Below the pieces are notes generated by a model. The model was not told where the DNA came from. It worked only from the letters and a program-made list of their open reading frames with translations, and did no database searches. Positions 1 through 7,464 of a DNA stretch of 29,702 bases are shown here, piece after piece; the stretch's first letter is position 1, and each line of letters begins with the position of its first letter. Source of the stretch: an uncultured Eubacteriales bacterium (GTDB lineage: Bacteria; Bacillota; Clostridia; Oscillospirales; Acutalibacteraceae); NCBI GenBank assembly GCA_934728355.1, contig CAKVEA010000009.1, positions 1 to 29,702 on the forward strand, given 5' to 3'. A program made the position numbers and the translations under genes.

Positions 1-239
1 TAAAAGAAACAATACCTGCAACAATAGAAGATGGATACATAGTATTTGAAACATCACATTTAAGTCAATATGGAATTGTAGCAACAAATGTTGAAGAAAA
101 AACAGAACAAGTTAATAATAGTGAAACAGATAATCCTAAAACCGGAGATAATAGCAATGTATTTTTATGGACTTCTTTATTTGCAATAAGTGCACTATCA
201 GTGCTTGGAATAACCAAGAATAAAAAATCTATAGCTTAA
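1..239 (+). CDS. C-terminal end of an NPKTG-sorted cell-wall surface protein (5' partial)
   Basis: Only the last 78 or so codons are in the window; the frame is open to the left edge and ends with TAA. The visible tail has the three-part sorting signal of a sortase substrate: NPKTGD, a hydrophobic stretch (VFLWTSLFAISALSVLGI) and a short basic end (KNKKSIA). It is therefore expected to be exported, cut by sortase between T and G, and joined to peptidoglycan. The tail closely matches those of the proteins at 434-1801, 14314-16095 and 21633-22994, so this is one of four paralogues. Nothing can be said of its N-terminal domains. Confidence 0.9.
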   Translation, partial: KETIPATIEDGYIVFETSHLSQYGIVATNVEEKTEQVNNSETDNPKTGDNSNVFLWTSLFAISALSVLGITKNKKSIA

Positions 240-253
240 TTTTAAATAAATTT

Positions 254-287
254 TCCGCCGATAATGTCATCGGCGGATTCATTTTTT
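254..287 (+). terminator. Rho-independent terminator of the first NPKTG gene
   Basis: A perfect 9-bp stem (TCCGCCGAT / ATCGGCGGA) with a 6-nt loop is followed by a T-rich run. It lies 15 nt after the stop codon. A closely related hairpin follows the next gene. Confidence 0.85.
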
Positions 288-433
288 GTTTTTATAAGAC
301 TAATATATATTTAATTACTCTATAGAAAGTTTTATAAGTTTTAATACTAATTTACTTGTATATTTTTTATTTTTGATATATGATTATTTATAATCAAAAT
401 ACACAAAATCTTAAATAAAAAGGAGAGAAAATT

Positions 434-1801
434 ATGAAAACCAGATTATCAAGAAAATTTATAACAATGTTCTTTGCACTTTGCATGGTACTTTCGTTTG
501 TGTCTATTCCGACTTTTGCAGCTGAGCTGGATTTTCTTCCGCAAGGAGTAACATATTCTAAGGACAACAAGCACACATATCACACACAAGTCAATGTAAC
601 CGCCAATGTTTCCGTTAAGGATTCAACTGGCACGGTGGTTGAAACCACAGAAGTAAGTAAAAGCAGTGAGGAGTTTCTGGAAGGTGGCGTAGGCACGTTG
701 CAAGGAAAGCTTGCAAATCTTCAGACCGAAATTGAAACACCGTACAAAGCCAATGGAACGGTTACAAGAGAAAATTTGAATAATCAAGTAATCCTTGACC
801 ATTTTGAGACTGCAACTTTTTACAAATTCATTCCTACATCCGGTGACACCATTGATTTTATAACAGATTTAGAACAGGCAAAGCAATATTTCAATGAGCA
901 CTCGGATGCAACCGGTACTTTCACTGAACTTCTTGATATGCACGAATATCAGAAACATAATTATACCTATGACCTGAATGTGCAGAAAAATAGTCAGGCG
1001 ACAAGTACTATAACTGAAGCCAATGTTGAAAATGCGAAATTTGATTATCAGCTGGGTGATATGCCACAAGTAACGGCACAGGTTTCAGAAACTGATACAG
1101 ATAAATATGAAATTGAATATGAATGCTGGCAGCAATTTGAAAACAACAATCCTGTTGCCGCATGGTATTCGGATAACGGCTCACACGGTTCTTTGCCAAC
1201 CATAACTAAATTTGAAAGCGGAAAGAGCTATGTGTATTCCATTATGCTGAAACCTAAAGACGGATATTCCTTCAGCGACAAAACCGTCGTTACCGTGAAC
1301 GGGCAAAAAGTATCGGCACCTTTCGTCGGCGGTTCCATGTACATCCCTACCATTAAAACGATTACTATACCTGCTGTAACCGCCATCTCTGACTATAAAG
1401 TAATTGAAGTAGCAAACAGTTCTTGGGTTCAGAACACCGACAAAACATTGACTTTCCGTGTCGACGGAGATTTATCAAAATTTGTTGGTATTAAAGTCGA
1501 TGATGAGTGGGTTGATAAAGAAAATTATACAGTTGCTTACGGTTCAACAATCGTAACTTTAAAAAATGAGTATCTTAAAACGCTTTCCGAGGGTGAACAT
1601 AAAATTACTTTTGTTTACACAGATGGCGAAGTCAGCACAAATTTTGAGGTCAATGAAACCGAAAAAATTTACGAAAATTCAAACAATCCTAAAACTGGAG
1701 ACACAAGTAATATTCTCGTATGGTATTCCTTATTCGCAGCAAGTGTATTATCAATGCTGGGAATAATCGTTTACAATAAAAAGAAAAAGTCTATAGTTTA
1801 A
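434..1801 (+). CDS. NPKTG-sorted cell-wall surface protein, 455 aa
   Basis: A sortase-anchored surface protein. The start has a good ribosome binding site (AGGAG, 9 nt upstream). Residues 1-30 form a Sec signal peptide ending in TFAAE. The N-terminal 180 residues are unassigned. Around residues 195-310 is a module with the pattern GDxP...YE.W...(P)T...F..GK.Y.Y.I.LK...GY.F...V.VNG that is also found in the paralogues. A C-terminal module (about 315-405, YKVIEVANSSW...KITFVYTDGE) resembles a repeat common in surface proteins of Lachnospiraceae and relatives. The end is NPKTGDTSN, a membrane segment and KKKK. The codon and base use of the first two thirds is clearly more G+C-rich than the paralogues, suggesting domain acquisition by recombination. 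Function is unknown, probably adhesion or host interaction. Confidence 0.9.
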   Translation: MKTRLSRKFITMFFALCMVLSFVSIPTFAAELDFLPQGVTYSKDNKHTYHTQVNVTANVSVKDSTGTVVETTEVSKSSEEFLEGGVGTLQGKLANLQTEIETPYKANGTVTRENLNNQVILDHFETATFYKFIPTSGDTIDFITDLEQAKQYFNEHSDATGTFTELLDMHEYQKHNYTYDLNVQKNSQATSTITEANVENAKFDYQLGDMPQVTAQVSETDTDKYEIEYECWQQFENNNPVAAWYSDNGSHGSLPTITKFESGKSYVYSIMLKPKDGYSFSDKTVVTVNGQKVSAPFVGGSMYIPTIKTITIPAVTAISDYKVIEVANSSWVQNTDKTLTFRVDGDLSKFVGIKVDDEWVDKENYTVAYGSTIVTLKNEYLKTLSEGEHKITFVYTDGEVSTNFEVNETEKIYENSNNPKTGDTSNILVWYSLFAASVLSMLGIIVYNKKKKSIV

Positions 1802-1814
1802 TTTTAAATAAATT

Positions 1815-1848
1815 ATCCGCCGATAATATTTTGGCGGATTTATTTTTG
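1815..1848 (+). terminator. Rho-independent terminator of the second NPKTG gene
   Basis: ATCCGCC / GGCGGAT stem with an 11-nt loop, then TTTATTTTTG. The whole 3' flank, from the stop codon through the stem, is nearly identical to that at 237-287, so the two copies share ancestry. Confidence 0.8.
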
Positions 1849-2013
1849 TTTATTTAATCTCGAATATTTTGCCCTATTAAATTATATACAAATCATTATA
1901 TAGTTTTTCCTTAGCAGCATTATTCGCATTTTATTTAAGTCAACTGTACTATAAATTTTATACCGTCGTTACCCTTTACTTTTGAATAACAAACTATTTT
2001 ACTATTTATAAAT

Positions 2014-2715
2014 TTACCATAAATTTTCAAAGTTTTTAATCATTTTATCTTTTCGCTCTTTTTCGATACCGCAGTATTTAAGTGTCATTCTTTCAGAGCT
2101 ATGATTCAGCATGTCTTGAAGTGTAGCAAGTGCGGTCATATCATTTTTATGTATTTGTAAAAACCAGTAAGCAAAAGTTTTTCTCAAAAAATGAGTTGAA
2201 CAATGATATGGCAGATCTAAGTCCTTAGCCATTTTATTAAATATAGCTCTTGCTGGAGAAATTCCTATTGGCTTGTTTTCTCCTTTTTGACTTTTAAAAA
2301 CATACTCATCAGATTCAAAATACTTTATTTGGTTTATATAAAGGTTTACAGCCTTTTTAATACTCTCAGTTATAGGCATTTTTCTACGTTTCTTTGCTTT
2401 TTGCTCTATGATATCAATTTCTTGTTTCCATGAATAATCTTCATTGAAAAAGTTAGAAAATTTCAAATTTAATAGATCTCCGCAACGATAGCCAGTTGTA
2501 ATTCCAATTATGAAAAGACAATAATTTCTGTACTCTTTTCTATTTATAAAATAAGACTTGATTTTCTCTATTTCTTCTAGAGTTTTGACTGAATCCGCAG
2601 CTTGAGCTTTTCTCTTTCCATGACTAGTAAATTCTAAATTTTGGGTATTATTTTTGTACTTTTTGTTTGGAAAATAAGCAACATTACTATTAGTGTTTTT
2701 GCACAAATGATCCAC
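2014..2715 (-). CDS. Tyrosine recombinase / site-specific integrase, compact form (233 aa)
   Basis: A DNA breaking-rejoining enzyme of the tyrosine recombinase family. All catalytic positions are visible: Arg77 in TGYRCGDLL, the His175-x-x-Arg178 box in STHFLRKTFA, His205 in LNHSS and the nucleophile Tyr214 in LKYCG. It has only about 45 residues ahead of the catalytic domain, so the usual N-terminal core-binding domain is missing or tiny. Similar short integrases of about 180-200 residues exist in Bacillus and phages. The start used here is GTG. The frame stays open for about 15 more codons upstream (through YEAIVINIQLSFENS) without an ATG, so the true start is uncertain. No obvious attachment-site repeats were found around it. 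It could serve a small mobile element or a local inversion; which one cannot be told from this window. Confidence 0.85.
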   Translation of the reverse strand: MDHLCKNTNSNVAYFPNKKYKNNTQNLEFTSHGKRKAQAADSVKTLEEIEKIKSYFINRKEYRNYCLFIIGITTGYRCGDLLNLKFSNFFNEDYSWKQEIDIIEQKAKKRRKMPITESIKKAVNLYINQIKYFESDEYVFKSQKGENKPIGISPARAIFNKMAKDLDLPYHCSTHFLRKTFAYWFLQIHKNDMTALATLQDMLNHSSERMTLKYCGIEKERKDKMIKNFENLW

Positions 2716-3399
2716 CGAATTTTCAAATGATAGCTGTATATTAATGACAATCGCCTCATAGGTTTATTATGCAATAATTATATTATATAATGATTTGTGA
2801 TTCACTGTTTTATGACTAATGGTTTTTTTATTCTGAAAAATCAAGATGATAACTACTCTTTTAGATTATAAATAAAACTTTTTATTCTAGTCTTTTACTC
2901 TATATCTTGATTAAACTGAATAGGTTTAGAAGTTATTTTTGCTTGTACGCATAGGCTTTGAGATTTTATAATATGGTTACTCATACGGATTTCAAAATTT
3001 TTTGTGCCATTTATGGTGTAAAATACCCACCTTTTAAAAGCTGAAAACATTCAAAATATCATCTTATGTTCTAAGTTGATTTTTTTGTGAGTGTAATCTT
3101 AAATGATTAGTGTAGATATAGCTCTAAACAGGTGTGGAACAACAGGTATCAATTTTTTCGCTTGTTTTGCTAGTGGTTATTATGAATAGTGCTTTAATAC
3201 AATCAACTTTCAACGGTGGCTGTTTGGACTACTCTGCCAATATAAAGAATAAGGAATATATTTGTGGCTATACCACTTTTAGCTGTGGTAACAAAATCTA
3301 TTACCTAAACTTTATTTTCTGAATTAAATCTAAAAAGTAGTGTATAATTCAATAGTAGTATTGTTTTTTAACTTCATAATATAAATAATCTTTTTCAAT
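2716..3399. other. Non-coding or decayed stretch (684 bp)
   Basis: No convincing gene. A 62-codon frame (3134-3322, GTG start, no ribosome binding site) and a short frame starting near 2972 (MVTHTDFKIFCAIYGVKYP, then stop) are open but have no supporting features. A TATAAT-like box near 2775-2790 on the minus strand may belong to the integrase promoter. The region may hold remnants of an older insertion. Confidence 0.4.
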
Positions 3400-4041
3400 T
3401 TATTTTATTATATCTTCATAATATCGCAAGTTGGAATATTTTTTTAAAAGGTCAGTAATAATTTTCTTTTCTTTTTCAAAATCGTTTGGATAAAAAATAA
3501 AATTAAAATGATGTGAAGGCTCTATAACGATATCATGTTCTTGGAATAACAAATATGCGTTTGAAACTCCACGAAAAGCACCTTCAATTAGCATTTCTAA
3601 ATTTCCTATATTTCCGGATACTTCAAATTTTACACCATTTTTTGAGTTTTTTCTGATTTGATTTTTTTTCAAAAATAAAACAATTTCCGAGCAAATATCT
3701 TTTACCTCACTATATGATTCACAAGAAATCCAAGGATTTGAAAAAAGCGGGGCAGAAATTAAATCAGTTATATTATTATAATTAATATAATCACACAAAA
3801 AATTAATCATTTCTTTCATATCTGAATAAAATTGTCTTCTTGTGCTTTCAAAAGTATCTCGGATGCTTCCATCTGAATTAATACAGTAATTAATGGAATC
3901 ATACCCATGATCCCACTCGTGAAAATGGTAAATTTCAATAAACTTTTTGCCTATATTGTTGCTATGACAGTTGGTATCAAATTTGAATTTTTTAAAAATT
4001 TCTTTTAATTCATTGCATTTAATTTTACGCAAACAATCCAC
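3400..4041 (-). CDS. Hypothetical protein, 213 aa, soluble
   Basis: No family recognised. It has no signal peptide or membrane segment and is rich in acidic and aromatic residues, with a His/Asp/Trp-rich patch near residues 39-46 (YHFHEWDH). The size, lack of export signal and place between a recombinase and an exported protein would suit an immunity-type or accessory protein, but this is only inference. The start is weak: AGAAGG lies almost directly against the GTG used here, and the TTG three codons in (about 4032) has better spacing. The gene has the low G+C of its neighbours and is read in the same direction as the exported gene upstream of it, about 230 bp away. Confidence 0.65.
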   Translation of the reverse strand: MDCLRKIKCNELKEIFKKFKFDTNCHSNNIGKKFIEIYHFHEWDHGYDSINYCINSDGSIRDTFESTRRQFYSDMKEMINFLCDYINYNNITDLISAPLFSNPWISCESYSEVKDICSEIVLFLKKNQIRKNSKNGVKFEVSGNIGNLEMLIEGAFRGVSNAYLLFQEHDIVIEPSHHFNFIFYPNDFEKEKKIITDLLKKYSNLRYYEDIIK

Positions 4042-4269
4042 ACCTTCTTATATTTTTTAATGTATATGATTTCAGTATCGAAATCCTCTAATTATTTTTC
4101 CTTTAGATATAACATCGTCTCTATGTGTGTTGCCATATGTAGTGCCTTTTTACTGTCTAATTTGTGTTTTTATGCTTATAACTGTTCCTATTTTTTAATT
4201 TTTCCCAATCGTTAGGATTTGTACTAGGAGTTTACACATTTTTGCTCGCATTCTTCATAGAATTGCGAA

Positions 4270-5139
4270 TTAACAGCATTTCTCAAAATTTTGCTTTAAC
4301 ACCTTGTATGCTAAAGCAGTTCCAACTGAGAGTAATATAAGTCCTCCGACGACTCCTCCTGCGGCGATACATATATTTTTTTTAGGATCTTTAATATGTT
4401 CGTCCATTTTACCACTTACCGTTCCTTCACCAATGCTCCTGTATGCTTCACCTGAAATCCATTGTAGTGTTGAAGTTACACTTTTTTCACCTGTTATGTC
4501 GGGATGCCCGCGTCCCCATTTATTATCTACATGGAAAAACTTTTCAAGCGCACAGGTAAAATCGTTTAACTGCTCCCGCCTTCTATTGTAAGTTTCTATA
4601 TCCAAACGAGATTTTCCATAGGTAACGAAATTTATGGAATTGTGCCACCAATTTCTGTGAAACCAATTTCCTTGTAGGTGATTGATATAGTAAGTAAGTG
4701 GAGAATGAATATCCTTTAGTTTTTTTAAATCTTTTTCAAAAAATGTTTTACTTTCTACAATATGGTCTAAAGATGGATCGGAAATATCATAAAGAATAAT
4801 TACCGCGCTACATTTTTTGATAATGCTATCTAAATTCGATACGTCACCGCCATCTGGGATGATATGAAATTTAATGTGATAATTTGTATCAATATCGGTG
4901 GCATGTATTACAGTTGAAAAATTTTCAGTATTAACTTTAGATGTAAACTTAACATCCATTGGGTGCCCTATTATAGCTTCATGTTCACACAATCTATATG
5001 CGTAATTTAAAGCTTCTTCTTTGTTTGGGCATAATATTGCGACATGTGCTTGATAGTCTATGGCACTTACTTTTGTCATCGGAAAAACAGAAATAACCAT
5101 GAACAAAATCGATAGAAAACATGAAATAATTTTTTTCAT
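4270..5139 (-). CDS. Exported single-pass membrane protein with a degenerate Ras/Rab-like domain
   Basis: 289 residues. A clear Sec signal peptide (1-26, ending KVSA) is followed by a region (about 30-150) whose layout recalls small GTPases. It has a first beta strand (HVAILC), an effector-like strand pair ending in IKFHIIPDGGD where Ras proteins have WDTAGQ, then CSAVIILYDISDPSLDHI, which matches the Rab/Ras stretch that reads VILVYDVTD..S. The nucleotide-binding P-loop is absent (CPNKEEAL in its place) and no NKxD is evident, so it is probably not a working GTPase. A Trp/His-rich patch (about 157-165) and a C-terminal transmembrane helix (about 255-279) with a short KCC tail follow. The start is supported by AAGAGG 9 nt upstream. 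The fold call is by eye and moderate; export and anchoring are secure. Confidence 0.8.
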   Translation of the reverse strand: MKKIISCFLSILFMVISVFPMTKVSAIDYQAHVAILCPNKEEALNYAYRLCEHEAIIGHPMDVKFTSKVNTENFSTVIHATDIDTNYHIKFHIIPDGGDVSNLDSIIKKCSAVIILYDISDPSLDHIVESKTFFEKDLKKLKDIHSPLTYYINHLQGNWFHRNWWHNSINFVTYGKSRLDIETYNRRREQLNDFTCALEKFFHVDNKWGRGHPDITGEKSVTSTLQWISGEAYRSIGEGTVSGKMDEHIKDPKKNICIAAGGVVGGLILLSVGTALAYKVLKQNFEKCC

Positions 5140-5643
5140 ATGTATACCTCTTCTTTCTTAAGAAATTGTGATAAAACTTTTATATTTTAAGTATATAATC
5201 TATTTTTGATTTAAAAATAATTAAATATAACTATAATTTTTTAATTACTAATTTAAATTGGTAATTTAAGCAGATTTATGACATCAAAAACTAGATTATT
5301 ATACTTAATTATTATAATTTATTTGGAATTTATTTTAAATAGCTTAAGCCCTAATTTTATAAATTTCTCCATTTGATATATAAATTACGTAGATAATGAA
5401 ATTTTATTTATTTGACGTTAATATTTTTTATGTATACGTCGATATTTCATATATCCTATAAACTCTCTGAAAAAAGGAGATTTTTAAGTTTTATAAATAA
5501 TTTTTTTTGTTATATCAAGTGAAATCACAGATAAGTGTGATTAATTATTAATTAGAATAATCTCAAAAAGCGGTAAGTTTTTATATTATAAATTAAGCCC
5601 ATTATTGAATGGATAAAAAATAATATGGAGGTAAAAATTTACC
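5140..5643. other. Long divergent intergenic region / 5' leader of the WxL operon
   Basis: 504 bp with no gene, separating two outward-facing exported-protein genes. It must hold both promoters. A 7-bp hairpin (AATCACA / TGTGATT, 6-nt loop) sits at 5523-5542, within the likely WxL leader, and TTGACG is present near 5414. No known riboswitch consensus was recognised. The strong GGAGG at about 5626-5630 is the ribosome binding site of the first WxL gene. Confidence 0.4.
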
Positions 5644-6327
5644 ATGAAAAAAAGATATATAACAGTATTTTTATGTATTTTTAGTTTTTTGTCATTTTGT
5701 TTTTATTTTCCGGTGTTTGCAGCCACAGTTTCAACTGTTACATCAAATGCAACGGTGACATTCACTCCGGGAACAGATGTAACAAACCCTGTAGATCCTG
5801 ACGATCCAAGTAAACCACTCGACCCACCGGGTCAAGGAACAGGAGAAGCAGGACCTCTTAGCATTGATTATGTTCCAAATATTACTTTTGGAAGTCAAAC
5901 TATATCCGGTTCACAAAAAGTATATAATGCCAGCGAACTTAAACCTTTTGTTCAAGTAACCGATATTAAAGGAACAGGAGCGGGATGGAATGTAATTGCA
6001 AAAGCAACCGCTTTCAGTGACGGAACAAATGAAAGTCTTAAAGGCTCTACAATTACTTTTTCAGGTGGATATGCTCTTTCTTCAAATACATCGGCAACTA
6101 AACCTATTCCGTCAAATCCGGTAATTCTAACAACAGATAATGCCGAAGCAACTGTTATATCAGCTGCTGAAAATTCAGGACTGGGAACATGGGTAGACAG
6201 ATGGTACCCAACTGAAACTACCGCTACATCTAACGACAATGTTACTTTAACTGTTCCAGCAGGAAGTGCAACAGCTAAGACTCACACTTCTACTATTACA
6301 TGGACTTTAGCTGACGCTCCTATTTAA
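5644..6327 (+). CDS. Small WxL-domain surface protein, 227 aa
   Basis: WxL proteins are exported and bind peptidoglycan non-covalently through a C-terminal domain with two Trp-x-hydrophobic motifs. Here the signal peptide is residues 1-27 (ending VFAA). A Pro/Asp-rich linker (PVDPDDPSKPLDPP) comes next. The WxL domain spans about 75-227, with the first motif WNV in GAGWNVIAKA and the closing motif WTL in the last residues (TWTLADAPI). This is the classic short WxL form: linker plus WxL domain and nothing else. The start has GGAGG about 13 nt upstream. It is the first gene of a three-gene operon with the DUF916/DUF3324 protein and a second WxL protein, the standard composition of a WxL complex. 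WxL loci are best known from Lactobacillales and Listeria. Confidence 0.92.
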   Translation: MKKRYITVFLCIFSFLSFCFYFPVFAATVSTVTSNATVTFTPGTDVTNPVDPDDPSKPLDPPGQGTGEAGPLSIDYVPNITFGSQTISGSQKVYNASELKPFVQVTDIKGTGAGWNVIAKATAFSDGTNESLKGSTITFSGGYALSSNTSATKPIPSNPVILTTDNAEATVISAAENSGLGTWVDRWYPTETTATSNDNVTLTVPAGSATAKTHTSTITWTLADAPI

Positions 6328-6362
6328 AATTAAATATTCGGAGGAGACCAAATGGTTAAAAA

Positions 6363-7382
6363 ATGGCTTTTATGTTTATTTTTCTATATACTTTATCGGC
6401 AGCTTCTATATTTGCAAATGAAGGAGTTTATTTTTCGGTTTCTTCTATAATTCCTGAGAATCAAATTAATAAAAATCTTATCTATTTTAATTTAAAAGTT
6501 GAGCCTTCAAATTCGCAAGAATTAAAGGTAAAAATTTTTAATAACAAAAAACATGAAATTAAAGTAAAGGCCATTGTAACTCCTGCGACAACTTGCAGAA
6601 ATGGATTCATAAGTTACACTAACCTTACAAATTATGATGAAAGTTTAAAATATCCGCTTTCGGATATTCTTAAATTAGATAAAAGTGAATATACAGTTCC
6701 GGCAGGAGGATTTGTAACAGCAACTGCACTGCTTAATATGCCAACGGAATCTTATGAAGGAATTATTTTAGGTGGACTTGTTTTTACAAAAGCAGACGAT
6801 AGTCCTGAATCTTCGGAGGAAAATCAAACATTCACTCAGATAGAAAATGAATATCAGTATGTTGTGGGAGTTATGCTTTCGGAAAATGACAGCAAAGTAA
6901 AAGCAAATATGAATTTAAAATATATAAAGCCTACACTTGCAAACTATCATACCAACCTTGCTGTAAATCTTCAAAATGACACTCCTGTTATAATTCCAAA
7001 TTTAAAAATTTCGGGGACTGTTTACAAAAAAGGAAATCCAGAAATTTATAAGTTTACAGAAAAAGAAAATATAAAAATGGCTCCAAACTCGAATTTCGAT
7101 TTTATGATTGATTGGCAAAATCATAAATTTGAAGCAGGGGAATATAGAATTCATGTGGTGGCTCAAAATGAAGAATATTTTTGGGAGTGGGATCAAGACT
7201 TTAGAATAACTTCTGAGGAAGCAAATAACACAAACAAAGATGCGGTTGACATTATTAGTTTCATTCCAAAATGGATTTATATTATTTTAGCGGTTTTAGT
7301 TTTAATTTTAGTGGCATTTTTGTCATTTATTATCGGTTGTAGATGTAAATGTGAATGTTTTTGTAAAAGCAAAAAAGATTAA
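6363..7382 (+). CDS. WxL-complex membrane protein, DUF916 + DUF3324 (start disrupted by an A tract)
   Basis: The membrane-anchored partner of WxL proteins. Residues about 25-145 match DUF916, the peptidoglycan-binding part, ending in YEGIILGGLVF. About 160-290 match DUF3324, the host/partner-binding part. A transmembrane helix near 303-325 is followed by a strikingly Cys-rich cytoplasmic tail (CRCKCECFCKSKKD). The start is odd. A good ribosome binding site (GGAGGAG) and ATG lie at 6352, but that frame is lost at a run of six A (6358-6363). The frame that encodes the rest begins at the ATG at 6363, which lacks the basic n-region of the signal peptide. One more A in the run would give MVKKMAFMFIFLYTLSAASI, a perfect signal peptide. 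Either the base is a sequencing loss or expression is phase-variable. Confidence 0.88.
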   Translation: MAFMFIFLYTLSAASIFANEGVYFSVSSIIPENQINKNLIYFNLKVEPSNSQELKVKIFNNKKHEIKVKAIVTPATTCRNGFISYTNLTNYDESLKYPLSDILKLDKSEYTVPAGGFVTATALLNMPTESYEGIILGGLVFTKADDSPESSEENQTFTQIENEYQYVVGVMLSENDSKVKANMNLKYIKPTLANYHTNLAVNLQNDTPVIIPNLKISGTVYKKGNPEIYKFTEKENIKMAPNSNFDFMIDWQNHKFEAGEYRIHVVAQNEEYFWEWDQDFRITSEEANNTNKDAVDIISFIPKWIYIILAVLVLILVAFLSFIIGCRCKCECFCKSKKD

Positions 7383-7396
7383 ATTTTAAAGATTTA

Positions 7397-7440
7397 AAAT
7401 CAGGAATTCGAATTGAGTTAGGATTCTTGATTTTTATTTT
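7397..7440 (+). terminator. Intrinsic terminator or attenuator inside the WxL operon
   Basis: AAATCAGGAATTC pairs with GGATTCTTGATTT (imperfect, about 11 pairs) across an 11-nt loop and is followed by TTTATTTTTAATTT. It lies in the 82-bp gap between the DUF916 gene and the large WxL gene, so it may reduce read-through to the latter. Confidence 0.6.
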
Positions 7441-7464
7441 TAATTTGGCACAGGAGGTTTTCTC

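Noticed and set aside
373..394. TTGATA and TATAAT boxes upstream of the gene at 434
   Set aside because: Spacing is only 10 bp, too short for a sigma-A promoter; no better pair was clear.
3134..3322. 62-codon plus-strand frame with several Cys
   Set aside because: GTG start without ribosome binding site, no domain, lies in a degenerate AT-rich stretch.
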